The position numbers and the translations under genes are program-made. Source: Companilactobacillus kimchiensis (lineage in GTDB: Bacteria; Bacillota; Bacilli; Lactobacillales; Lactobacillaceae). Taken from it: a stretch of DNA of 64,000 nt. Within the stretch, counting starts at the first letter, position 1. Each line of letters starts with the position of its first letter. The stretch covers positions 62,001-126,000 of the forward strand of contig NZ_JQCF01000007.1 of NCBI RefSeq assembly GCF_001438805.1. Reading direction: 5' to 3'. Under the pieces are notes generated by a model that was not told the origin of the DNA, made no database searches, and was given only the letters and a program-made list of their open reading frames with translations. Positions 46,446-53,926 of this stretch are shown here, piece after piece.

Positions 46446-47533
46446 GAATTTCGATTAGATTCAAATGGACAGCTTTGATTTCAATTGTCATCTTGCTGGC
46501 TTATATCTTTGTTGGGATATTAGCAATGAGAACAGTTGGTAGTGTGGCATCTGTTAATGAGATTCATTCTTTTACGACTAAGTTGATTGTCGGTGGTGTG
46601 GTTGTCTTTATTATCGGAGTCTTAGTTAGTTTTTATGCTGTGACTTTGGTTCTTAATGATTTGAAGAGGATTAACCGTACGATTGATGATTTAAATAAAA
46701 AGCCTGATTCTGATTCTAGAATTAAACTACGTAAAAGAAATGACGAAATTTATGATATGACCGTTAATATCAATAAAATGTTGGATCGGATGCAAGCTTA
46801 TACAAATCAACAAAAGGAATTCGTAGAGGATGTTTCTCATGAACTTCGAACTCCCGTGGCAGTACTTGAGGGACATTTGAGCATGTTACAGCGTTGGGGT
46901 AAGGATGATCCTGAAGTATTAAATGATTCGATCAATTCATCATTGCAAGAATTGAAACGAATGCAATCCTTGATTCAAGAGATGCTAGATCTTACACGTG
47001 TTGAACAGATCGACAGTGCATATTTGGAACAGATCACCGAAGTGAAACCATTGTTTACGCAAGTTTATAATGATTTCAAGATGATCCATCCAGATTTTGT
47101 GATTAACTTTGACGACGATATCCGTGAGGGTAGTGAAGTTAAGATTTATCGTAATCACTTGGAGCAAGTGTTAGTTATCTTATTGGATAACGCATTTAAA
47201 TATTCAGCTGATCGTAAAGAAATCAATTTGGCAGCATCGACTAATTCAGCTTTGCTGGAGGTAGTTGTTCAAGATTATGGCTTAGGAATCGCTAAAAACG
47301 ACCTGAAACGTATTTTCAATAGATTTTATAGAGTTGACAAGGCTCGTTCTAGAAAGCGTGGAGGGAACGGTTTAGGCCTGTCTATTGCTAAGAGATTGAT
47401 TGAAATCTATCATGGTAGTCTTGAAGTTGAAAGTGTCGTTGGATCGGGAACTGTTTTTAAGATCGAATTACCACTTATTCAACAAATACCAGATGAAGAA
47501 CAGACAGAAAAAGATGAAGAAATTAAAAAGTAA
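46442..47533 (+). CDS. Sensor histidine kinase (ArlS-like)
   Basis: 363 residues. Two membrane helices (about 9-30 and 48-72) are separated by a very short external loop, so it probably senses within the membrane. HAMP region, H-box FVEDVSHELRTPVAV, N-box VILLDNAFKYS and G boxes DYGLGIAKNDL and GGNGLGLSIAK follow. The short sensor loop differs from the larger extracellular domain of staphylococcal ArlS. It is coupled to the response regulator. Confidence 0.92.
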   Translation: MRISIRFKWTALISIVILLAYIFVGILAMRTVGSVASVNEIHSFTTKLIVGGVVVFIIGVLVSFYAVTLVLNDLKRINRTIDDLNKKPDSDSRIKLRKRNDEIYDMTVNINKMLDRMQAYTNQQKEFVEDVSHELRTPVAVLEGHLSMLQRWGKDDPEVLNDSINSSLQELKRMQSLIQEMLDLTRVEQIDSAYLEQITEVKPLFTQVYNDFKMIHPDFVINFDDDIREGSEVKIYRNHLEQVLVILLDNAFKYSADRKEINLAASTNSALLEVVVQDYGLGIAKNDLKRIFNRFYRVDKARSRKRGGNGLGLSIAKRLIEIYHGSLEVESVVGSGTVFKIELPLIQQIPDEEQTEKDEEIKK

Positions 47534-47561
47534 CTCTCGATTATGAGGGTTACTTTTTTTC
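47529..47561 (+). terminator. Terminator of the two-component operon
   Basis: Arms AGTAACTCTC (47529-47538, overlapping the stop) and GAGGGTTACT (47545-47554) then seven T. Confidence 0.85.
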
Positions 47562-47638
47562 CGTATATAAGGAACTTATTTGTACAATTTGGTTACGAAA
47601 GGTATATCATTAATACAAGTTGTTAAGGGGGAAACACA

Positions 47639-48580
47639 ATGAGAAAAAGGGGATTAATAATTGCTGTTTTAGGATTATTGTTGTTTGTTTTAGGCTGCTC
47701 GAAAGTTACTACCAGTAAGACAGATACCCAATCGATTAAAACTGTTAAATCAGTTGACTATACACAGTTAAGTCAATCGCAGAAAAATGAAATGAGATTT
47801 TCGTTTGAACGCCGAGATGAAACAGATATGTCAATCATTGATGTCACGGTGGTGAACCGAACCAGTGAAGATGTTCAATTTGATGGGACTAGATTTGTCT
47901 TAGCTCATACTAAAGGTTCAGACGTCACGTCGACTAAGGGTGAACCGATAACTGTCAAATCTAATAGCACTAAAAAATTTAAAAGTTTATTTTCAGGGGT
48001 CGATGATGATGACTTTAAAACAGTGGGATTATTCTACTATAAAAATACCAAAAATAAACTAGCTTATAGTGAAATTGATACGACTATTTCTAAATCAACT
48101 AATTTAAAAGATACTGATCTGCAAAAATTATATCGTGGCAAACCTAAGAAGAAAATAACTGCACCAACAAAAACAGATGAGAACGATAATCAAGTTAATA
48201 ACAACCGTCAAACTAGACTGGCAGTGCCAACAGGTCCAATTACTAATGCCCAGCAAGCAATAGCTTTAGTGGAGAGTCAATATGGTCCCGCTCCAGAGGG
48301 ATTACAATATACACATATGACTGATGAAACTGTTGGACCTGGTGACTCTATCAAAAATAATGGTCAAATGGTTTATTGGGTTCGTTTATTTCGAGAGGGT
48401 AATGGTGTTTCTTTAGCCGTTGATGATTGGACCGTTTATCCAGACCGAACAGTGATTCATCAGGCACCAGGAGAGTTAGATGAATCTAATGGCGATAGTG
48501 ATAACGATGATTCCAATAATAATGACTATGACAGTACTGTTGATACCAACGACGATTATGATATCGATGATGATGATTAA
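47639..48580 (+). CDS. Putative lipoprotein with Asp/Asn-rich C-terminal tail
   Basis: 313 residues. A lipoprotein signal ends in VLGC (Cys about residue 20). Residues about 50-145 look like an extracellular Ig-like/DUF4352-type beta domain (ADVTVVNRTSEDVQFDGTRF-like strands). A linker leads to a second small domain (about 200-275). The C-terminus is almost only D, N, S and E, a flexible acidic tail. Function unknown. The ribosome site is AAGGGGG; the gene is monocistronic with its own terminator, immediately downstream of a two-component system that may control it (inference). Confidence 0.7.
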   Translation: MRKRGLIIAVLGLLLFVLGCSKVTTSKTDTQSIKTVKSVDYTQLSQSQKNEMRFSFERRDETDMSIIDVTVVNRTSEDVQFDGTRFVLAHTKGSDVTSTKGEPITVKSNSTKKFKSLFSGVDDDDFKTVGLFYYKNTKNKLAYSEIDTTISKSTNLKDTDLQKLYRGKPKKKITAPTKTDENDNQVNNNRQTRLAVPTGPITNAQQAIALVESQYGPAPEGLQYTHMTDETVGPGDSIKNNGQMVYWVRLFREGNGVSLAVDDWTVYPDRTVIHQAPGELDESNGDSDNDDSNNNDYDSTVDTNDDYDIDDDD

Positions 48581-48583
48581 TAA

Positions 48584-48627
48584 AAGGCTGCCTTAACTGA
48601 CGTGGAATCAGTTAAGGCAGTCTTTTT
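48584..48627 (+). terminator. Terminator of the lipoprotein gene
   Basis: Arms 48584-48600 and 48608-48624 form a 17-bp stem with one wobble, then T. Confidence 0.9.
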
Positions 48628-48771
48628 GACTTAAATAAGAGCTCAAATTATAAGTTTTAGGTCTTTATTATTAAATTCATATTACAGAATTGCTATTAAA
48701 TTGAAATAAACTTAATTCAATAGTAATTTAGACATTGGAAGATTTAAGGGAATCTAGGGGAGATTTGAAAA

Positions 48772-49689
48772 GTGAATAAGAAAAGATTAGGTTTATATGC
48801 ACTCTTGATCAGTATGATGAGTGCCATGTTTTTATTTTTTAATGTTAAAACTGTTAATGCGATGCCAGTAAATGACTACATTATCAGTAACAAGATCCAA
48901 CCAGCTGCCATTCAAAATCGTGAAGGTACTTTCAATGATTGGACTCCATATGAAAATGGAGTTGGTAAACCAGAAGGAATTGTTATTCATGAAACAGCTG
49001 ATAACAGAGCTAGTGCTGAAGCTGAATATACTTTCTTCAATAACAATTGGAATACCGTTCAAACATATGTCCACGCTGTTGCTGATGATACTGAGATCAT
49101 CAATATGCATAACACTGACTACGGCGTTTGGGGCGCTGGTCCAACAGCTAATGCAAAATTTATTCAAATTGAATTATGTCGGACTCATACTGGTGATGCT
49201 TTTGCTAGATCAATCGCCAACGATGCTTTCTATGCTGCTTCAAAATTGATTCAATATAACTTGCCAGATACACCTGGTGTTACGGTTATGTCTCACCACC
49301 AAACATCAATCAAGTGGGGGGAAACAACTCACGTTGATCCAGATACTTATTTCCCAATGTGGGGTTATAGTATGAATGAAATGAACGATATGATCGGTTA
49401 TTATTACAATAATTTGAAGAATACCGGCTCAGTTTATGGTGGAAATGGTACTAATTCGCCATCAAATACACCTGCAACTAATAATGCTAATACTATTAAT
49501 GTCGCTAACTCAAAGGGTAATTTCGTACCATTAGTTACTTTTGACAGTCAGGGAAATGCAAAGAACGTTCCCAATCGTGCTTTGGCTAATCATTCAGCTT
49601 GGTATACTGATATGACTAAAGATGCTAATGGGGTTACTTACCATCGAGTTTCTACTAATGAATGGGTTTCATCAGCTTATATCTATTAA
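48772..49689 (+). CDS. Secreted N-acetylmuramoyl-L-alanine amidase (Amidase_2) with SLAP-like surface domain
   Basis: 305 residues, GTG start after GGGGAGA. A signal peptide ends near NVKTVNA-MPV. The amidase_2/PGRP domain (about 45-210) carries zinc-ligand candidates GIVIHETAD, YVHAVADD and THVDPD and the catalytic-region MSHHQTSIKWG. After an Asn/Thr-rich linker, the C-terminal ~65 residues (ending YHRVSTNEWVSSAYIY) resemble the SLAP cell-wall-binding domain of lactobacilli. It probably cleaves the MurNAc-L-Ala bond in the cell wall; role in autolysis or division inferred. Confidence 0.88.
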   Translation: MNKKRLGLYALLISMMSAMFLFFNVKTVNAMPVNDYIISNKIQPAAIQNREGTFNDWTPYENGVGKPEGIVIHETADNRASAEAEYTFFNNNWNTVQTYVHAVADDTEIINMHNTDYGVWGAGPTANAKFIQIELCRTHTGDAFARSIANDAFYAASKLIQYNLPDTPGVTVMSHHQTSIKWGETTHVDPDTYFPMWGYSMNEMNDMIGYYYNNLKNTGSVYGGNGTNSPSNTPATNNANTINVANSKGNFVPLVTFDSQGNAKNVPNRALANHSAWYTDMTKDANGVTYHRVSTNEWVSSAYIY

Positions 49690-49696
49690 ATAAAAT

Positions 49697-49729
49697 AAAA
49701 GACAAAGTCAATTGGCTTTGTCTTTTTTA
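49697..49729. terminator. Bidirectional terminator between the amidase and the TrpX-like gene
   Basis: Arms AAAAGACAAAG (49697-49707) and CTTTGTCTTTT (49716-49726), T-rich on both sides, between convergent genes. Confidence 0.85.
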
Positions 49730-49736
49730 GTACCTT

Positions 49737-50753
49737 TTATTTGAGAATTTGACCATTCTTTTGTGCTTGTTTAACTAGGGAATCAGGGAATTTAATATTG
49801 AGCTTTTGGGCCATTTTTTCATTGAGCATTAAATGCCCCTTGCCAACAACAGTTACTGGTGTAGTAGCAGGTGATTCTTTACCTTGAAGGACCTTAACAA
49901 CGTGCTCACCAGTCTTTTGACCAAGTTCGTATTGACTGATGCCGTCAGTAGCAAGACCGCCATCCTTGACCATAGTTGTAGCAGCAGGGAAGACTGCAAT
50001 ATTTTTCTTGGCAGCAATTGACGAAAGTAATTTCATTCCAGAAGCGACAGTGTTATCGGTTGGAACGTAAATTGTTTGAACTTTGGCAGCGAGGGCTGTT
50101 CCAACTTGTTGTAAATCATTGATAGTACTGATGCTGGAAACTTGTACATCGATACCTTCCTTTTGTGCATAGGCCTGCATTTGTTTCATTTGATGAGTTG
50201 AAGGGGCATCACTAGAGGTGTAAATGATACCTAGCGTTTTAAGATTAGGAATAACTGCTTGCATTAATTTCAATTGATCTTTGATGGGAGCTTGACCAGC
50301 AACACCAGTAACATTGCCTCCAGGTACTTTTTCAGATTTGACCAAACCAGAACCGGCCGGATCAGTGATACCACCAAGGATAATTGGAGTTGTTTTAGTA
50401 GCATTCATTAAGGATTGTACAGCAGGTGTGGCAATACCAACTGCTACATCAACATTATCTTGAACAAATTGTTTACTGATGGTTCTGAGATTACTTTGAT
50501 CTCCTTGTGCATTCTGAAATTCGATCTTAATATTTTTGCCATCAACGTAACCATTCTTTTTTAGCGTATCGTTGATTCCTTGATGTATTTGATCCAAAGC
50601 TGGATGCGACATTAATTGTAAGATTCCGACCTTAGGAATGGCTGTTTGTTTTTGAGCATCAGCACGTCCAGTGTAGAAATAAGCTCCAATTAAAACGACT
50701 CCTAGAGCGACTAGTGCAGCGATGGTTGTGTAAAGCTTTCTTGATTTTTTCAT
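49737..50753 (-). CDS. ABC transporter substrate-binding protein, TrpX-like (ABC_sub_bind family)
   Basis: 338 residues of the periplasmic-binding-like family that includes streptococcal TrpX (tryptophan uptake). Family segments include KVGILQLMSHPALDQIHQG, KNIKIEFQNAQGD, TTPIILGGITDPAG and GNVTGVAG. The N-terminus has a membrane segment but no lipobox Cys; an ADA-QK site could be cleaved or the helix may serve as anchor, unusual for a Gram-positive binding protein. Usually it is followed by permease and ATPase genes; none is present here. The gene is controlled by a leader with a Trp-containing leader peptide. Tryptophan as ligand is inferred from the family and the leader. Confidence 0.85.
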   Translation of the reverse strand: MKKSRKLYTTIAALVALGVVLIGAYFYTGRADAQKQTAIPKVGILQLMSHPALDQIHQGINDTLKKNGYVDGKNIKIEFQNAQGDQSNLRTISKQFVQDNVDVAVGIATPAVQSLMNATKTTPIILGGITDPAGSGLVKSEKVPGGNVTGVAGQAPIKDQLKLMQAVIPNLKTLGIIYTSSDAPSTHQMKQMQAYAQKEGIDVQVSSISTINDLQQVGTALAAKVQTIYVPTDNTVASGMKLLSSIAAKKNIAVFPAATTMVKDGGLATDGISQYELGQKTGEHVVKVLQGKESPATTPVTVVGKGHLMLNEKMAQKLNIKFPDSLVKQAQKNGQILK

Positions 50754-50770
50754 TGTAATATTCCCCCAAA

Positions 50771-50809
50771 TTAAAAAGACAATCCCAGAGTTTTTGCGGG
50801 ATTGTCTTT
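50771..50809 (-). terminator. Terminator/attenuator hairpin directly before the TrpX-like gene
   Basis: Perfect 12-bp arms AAAGACAATCCC (50809-50798 on the minus strand) and GGGATTGTCTTT (50786-50775), then a T run. It lies 18 bases before the start codon, with the Shine-Dalgarno GGGGGAA just beyond, so transcripts must read through it to express the gene. Confidence 0.88.
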
Positions 50810-50821
50810 AATAAATAAAAT

Positions 50822-50859
50822 ACCCGCATGGTCAATTTTGTAAAATTTTCCATGCGGGC
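50822..50859 (-). promoter_or_regulatory. GC-rich hairpin in the TrpX leader, possible first terminator
   Basis: Perfect arms CCCGCATGG/CCATGCGGG (50823-50831 and 50850-50858), extended by one outer pair, are followed on the minus strand by TATTTTATTT. It may act as a weak terminator or as a spacer element in the leader. Confidence 0.65.
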
Positions 50860-50881
50860 TTTAAAATTATCATAGTTTAAT

Positions 50882-50945
50882 AAGCCGACACGGATACAAT
50901 CCTGTTCAGATCGCATCCAGTCGGAGTGATCTGAGTTATCGGCTT
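50882..50945 (-). promoter_or_regulatory. Three-way-junction RNA element in the TrpX leader
   Basis: On the minus strand: P1 AAGCCGA (50945-50939) with TCGGCTT (50888-50882); P2 TCAGATC (50934-50928) with GATCTGA (50912-50906), extended by TCC/GGA; P3 GGAT-TGT-ATCC (50902-50892). The 5' arm of P1 overlaps the last codons of the leader peptide. GGATTGT within P3 can also pair with ACAATCC in the 5' arm of the downstream terminator, which would act as an antiterminator. Confidence 0.7.
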
Positions 50946-50989
50946 TGCCAACGAATATTCACAATGTTTAGAGAGTAAGTAGTTTTCAT
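50936..50989 (-). CDS. Leader peptide of the TrpX-like gene (17 aa, one Trp codon)
   Basis: ATG at 50989-50987 encodes MKTTYSLNIVNIRWQSR and ends at TAA (50938-50936). The Shine-Dalgarno AGGAGA (51002-50997) is 7 bases upstream, as good as for any gene in the window, and a consensus promoter lies just before it. The single TGG is codon 14; a ribosome paused there or at the stop would cover the first arm of the three-way-junction RNA. The arrangement matches attenuation leader peptides. It is too short for standard gene callers, and translation is unproven. Confidence 0.75.
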   Translation of the reverse strand: MKTTYSLNIVNIRWQSR

Positions 50990-51020
50990 AATGTTTTCTC
51001 CTAACAAATTTGATGTCATA

Positions 51021-51049
51021 AATATATTGCAGAAACATTAATCTGTCAA
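51021..51049 (-). promoter_or_regulatory. Sigma-A promoter of the TrpX-like leader
   Basis: On the minus strand, TTGACA (51049-51044) and TATATT (51026-51021) with a 17-base spacer. Initiation near 51014 would give a ~260-base leader starting just before the leader-peptide ribosome site. Confidence 0.85.
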
Positions 51050-51160
51050 CAGAAATATTAAGAATGATGAAATGGAATGGATGACATTTTAATTGCTTAT
51101 ATGAAGTAATTAGAAATAATATTATGAAAATAATTTTAATTGATTCTAATAATTGAGTAA

Positions 51161-51189
51161 ACAAAAACGACTATAATATCATAGTCGTT
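51161..51189 (-). terminator. Terminator of yidC
   Basis: Arms AACGACTAT (51166-51174) and ATAGTCGTT (51181-51189) with an AATATC loop, then a T run on the minus strand. Confidence 0.85.
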
Positions 51190-51197
51190 AGCGTTTA

Positions 51198-52208
51198 TTA
51201 CTTATTATCGTTACGTTTTTGTTTACCCTTATTTAATTCACGAAGATTCTGATGAAGTTCGTTAGTTTCTTCTTTTCTCTCAACAGTTGTTGTTGAAGTG
51301 GCAGAACCATCAGCATTAGCACTAGTAGTTGTTTCGCCAAGAATATCGTCAAGCATTTCTTGAGTTACGACGATCTTAACAGGATTTTTCTCTAGTTCAG
51401 CATCAGTTCGTTTACGAATTTTTGGTGTAATGACGTAATTAGTGATGAATTGTTGAATCAAAATTACGATACCACCAACCAAGAAGTAAAGAGCCAAAGC
51501 AGCTGTGGAAATCAATGAAATGAAGAAAGTCATCATAGGACTCATCAAGATCATTGTTTGCATTTGTTTTCTTTGTTCAGGAGCCACGATTTGAAGTGAC
51601 ATCCAACCTTGAATTAAATAGAAAACTGTCGCGATGACGGCAATCAAGATACTTGGTTTACCAAGTGGAATTGATAGGAAAGTAGCAGCACCGATTTGTT
51701 TAGAATATTGTACGGCTTGATAAATACCAATCAAAATCGGCATTTGCAATAGCAATGGTAAACATCCCATACCACCAGTAAGACTCAGGTTGTTCTTTTT
51801 ATAAACATCCATCATCAAGGCACTGATTTTTTGTTGAGCATCAGGACCCTTAGCTTTCTTTTGTGCAACTTGAATCAATTTCAATTGTGGTTGTACAGCA
51901 CGCATTTTTTCTTGTTGTGTTGTTGACTTATATTGTTGATTCAAGGCCAACGGTACAAGTATTAGTCGAACAACGAAGGAGATGATAACAATTCCCCAAG
52001 CATAAGCGTTCGTACCACCGACAATTTCTGCCGTCTTCATAATTAACTTTTGGAAAGGAATTCCTAGCCATTTATAGATAAATCCATATGGCCCACTAGT
52101 AGGAGCATGTAAGTTAGCTGTTCCGTGCGCTGCACACCCCGTCAAAACTAGTGTCAGTACCAAAACTAATGACAGTACTGATAAATATTTGACGTATTTT
52201 TTATTCAC
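51198..52208 (-). CDS. yidC: Membrane protein insertase YidC/OxaA
   Basis: 336 residues. A lipoprotein signal ends in LTGC (Cys about 25), typical of Gram-positive YidC. About five membrane segments follow; the conserved groove arginine fits SFVVRLILVPLALNQQY. The C-terminal tail is charged (RELNKGKQKRNDNK), as in YidC2-type proteins that contact ribosomes. It inserts membrane proteins alone or with Sec. Adjacent acylphosphatase and TrmH-family genes are the usual neighbours in lactobacilli. Confidence 0.94.
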   Translation of the reverse strand: MNKKYVKYLSVLSLVLVLTLVLTGCAAHGTANLHAPTSGPYGFIYKWLGIPFQKLIMKTAEIVGGTNAYAWGIVIISFVVRLILVPLALNQQYKSTTQQEKMRAVQPQLKLIQVAQKKAKGPDAQQKISALMMDVYKKNNLSLTGGMGCLPLLLQMPILIGIYQAVQYSKQIGAATFLSIPLGKPSILIAVIATVFYLIQGWMSLQIVAPEQRKQMQTMILMSPMMTFFISLISTAALALYFLVGGIVILIQQFITNYVITPKIRKRTDAELEKNPVKIVVTQEMLDDILGETTTSANADGSATSTTTVERKEETNELHQNLRELNKGKQKRNDNK

Positions 52209-52266
52209 TTAATAAACCACCCTTTTAATCGTATACAGAGTAATATACGTTAACTCATTTGACGTT

Positions 52267-52542
52267 TCAACCAATCACGGTGAATTTTTCATAATGTTGC
52301 AAGACGTCAGAAAAAGTATAGTCCATTTTGGTTACTTTTCCAAAGGGAGATGGTGAAGATTTTACTCGATTTAAAAAAATATAAAGAATTTTCTGGTCTG
52401 CCTCAGCCTCAATCGATACGGAACCATTTACCTCGTTTTCAACCGTTCCAGTAACGCCTAATTCAAGAGCCACTTGAAAGGTTGAATATCGAAAGCCAAC
52501 TCCTTGGACTAAACCAGCAACATTAATAGAAAGATGTTTCAC
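52267..52542 (-). CDS. Acylphosphatase
   Basis: 91 residues. The catalytic Arg in VQGVGFRYST and the Asn in GTVENEVNGSV are present. It hydrolyses carboxyl-phosphate bonds such as in acetyl- or 1,3-bisphosphoglycerate. GTG 52542 follows GAGGTGG at good spacing; a longer frame start lacks a ribosome site and would enter the divergent promoter region. Confidence 0.9.
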   Translation of the reverse strand: MKHLSINVAGLVQGVGFRYSTFQVALELGVTGTVENEVNGSVSIEAEADQKILYIFLNRVKSSPSPFGKVTKMDYTFSDVLQHYEKFTVIG

Positions 52543-52607
52543 AACTGACCACCTCGGTTCCTTGAATGTGTTAATATCTATATTATAGAACAAGAGGGAT
52601 GGAACAT

Positions 52608-53369
52608 ATGAAATATATCGAATCTAAGAAAAATGATGAAATTAAACAATTAAAGAAATTGTCAGCTACTAAAAATATTAGAAAAACTGGGACTTACATG
52701 ATTGAAGGTTTTCACTTAGTCCGTGAAGCCGATCAATATGAACAAAAGTTTTTAAAACTTTTTGTAACTGAAAATTATGCCGATGACCGCTTGGTTAAAA
52801 AATATTATGATATTGCAACGACTGTTTCAGAAGATGTTGCTGAGGAAATGTCAGAAACAAAGACACCTCAAGGTATTTTTGCGGTAATCAAGGTTGCAGA
52901 TGTTGAAGATTCACCAAAATTGAGTGGTAAATGGGTCATTCTTGATGATGTTCAAGATCCAGGCAATGTTGGAACAATCGTTCGTACTGCTGATGCTGCT
53001 GGTTTTGATGGCGTAATCACTAGTTTGAATTCAGCTGATACATATCAACCAAAGGTACAACGTTCAATGCAAGGTAGCCAATTCCATTTACCAATTTATC
53101 GTATGGATATCAAGAAGGCTATTAAATTAGCCCAAGATTCATCAATGAAGGTTTATGGTTCAGAAGTTGATAAGAATGCTAAACCTTATAACAAATTGGC
53201 TAAGGCCGATGATTTTGCTTTGATTATGGGTAATGAAGCTCATGGTGTTAGCAGAGAAGTTCTTGTCAATTGTGACGAAAATATTTATATTCCGATTCTA
53301 GGAAAAGCTGAATCACTTAATGTAGCAGTCGCTGCTGGTGTTTTAATGTACGGACTACAATCACTATAA
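52608..53369 (+). CDS. TrmH/SpoU family RNA 2'-O-methyltransferase
   Basis: 253 residues with an N-terminal substrate-binding domain and a SPOUT knot: motif 1 LDDVQDPGNVGTIVRTADA, motif 2 FALIMGNEAHGVS and motif 3 IYIPILGKAESLNVAVAAG. It methylates ribose in rRNA or tRNA; the target site is not predictable. ATG 52608 is 9 bases from GAGGG; the ATG at 52599 abuts the ribosome site. Confidence 0.92.
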   Translation: MKYIESKKNDEIKQLKKLSATKNIRKTGTYMIEGFHLVREADQYEQKFLKLFVTENYADDRLVKKYYDIATTVSEDVAEEMSETKTPQGIFAVIKVADVEDSPKLSGKWVILDDVQDPGNVGTIVRTADAAGFDGVITSLNSADTYQPKVQRSMQGSQFHLPIYRMDIKKAIKLAQDSSMKVYGSEVDKNAKPYNKLAKADDFALIMGNEAHGVSREVLVNCDENIYIPILGKAESLNVAVAAGVLMYGLQSL

Positions 53370-53372
53370 GAC

Positions 53373-53400
53373 TTGCGAAAGTTTTTAGTTTTTGTATAAT
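53373..53400 (+). promoter_or_regulatory. Promoter of the pheST T-box transcript
   Basis: TTGCGA (53373-53378) and TATAAT (53395-53400) with a 16-base spacer, immediately after the methyltransferase stop and before the T-box. Confidence 0.75.
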
Positions 53401-53427
53401 CAGATATATAAAATAATATTTAAACTT

Positions 53428-53621
53428 TGACGAAAAGTAGTAACTATTAATTTCATGACAGGAAGAGCCGTTAACTGGAAAAGGCTTGATGAAAAAAATA
53501 GTGAATTCACTTTCTGAGTTTTTAGTTGGTTACTATATAACTACTTGAGTGCATGTTTCTTTAACATGAACTAGGGTGGTACCGCGAGTCCTCGTCCCTT
53601 TTGTTGGGATGGGGACTTTTT
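53428..53621 (+). promoter_or_regulatory. T-box riboswitch leader of pheST (phenylalanine)
   Basis: The T-box core AGGGTGGTACCGCG lies at 53573-53586; its TGGT bulge fits a tRNA with discriminator A, as in tRNA-Phe. A candidate specifier TTC is at 53506-53508 (GTGAATTCACTTTC). The terminator pairs 53588-53598 with 53606-53616, then T. The terminator lies about 450 bases before pheS, unusually far. Confidence 0.92.
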
Positions 53622-53636
53622 GTGTCTATAAAAAAT

Positions 53637-53790
53637 GCCGCCTTCCACAAAAATTAAAATTTGGCTGGAACGTGTTGGGTGCAACTTGGAGCCTCTTGTG
53701 CCAAGAGTCTTCAAGCTTGACCTTATTCTAAGTGGGGAAACCCACTAAGAATAATTTCAACACTGAGCCAATTTTAATTTTTGTTCCAGG
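53637..53790. other. Large foldable intergenic element (candidate repeat or structured RNA)
   Basis: Outer arms 53647-53666 and 53766-53784 pair over 19 bp with one bulge; GTGTTG (53672-53677) pairs with CAACAC (53758-53763). Inside are a CTTGG/CCAAG hairpin (53685-53705) and a 12-bp hairpin (about 53725-53752) closed by a GAAA tetraloop. No coding frame. It could be a non-coding RNA or a dispersed intergenic repeat inserted between the T-box terminator and pheS. Confidence 0.65.
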
Positions 53791-53926
53791 CTAGAATAAT
53801 TGTTGATTATATTTTATTTATGAAAATAAACTGTTTTTGAATTAATAATATTAACTAATTAGGTATTTTGGATATGATCGCAGTTTTATAGTCTTCAAAT
53901 AAATGTTATTAAAAAATAAATTTAAT

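Noticed and set aside
50659-50916. 85-codon minus-strand frame overlapping the TrpX-like leader and gene start
   Set aside because: No ribosome site; it runs through both leader hairpins and out of frame into the binding-protein gene. Its ATG lies inside the P2 stem.
50882-51014. T-box riboswitch for the TrpX-like gene
   Set aside because: The conserved TGGN/ACCGCG core seen at thrS and pheS is absent, and the leader is too short for a Stem I.
50877-51164. 95-codon minus-strand frame across the TrpX promoter and leader
   Set aside because: It begins upstream of the consensus promoter, has no Shine-Dalgarno, and conflicts with the well-signalled leader peptide frame.
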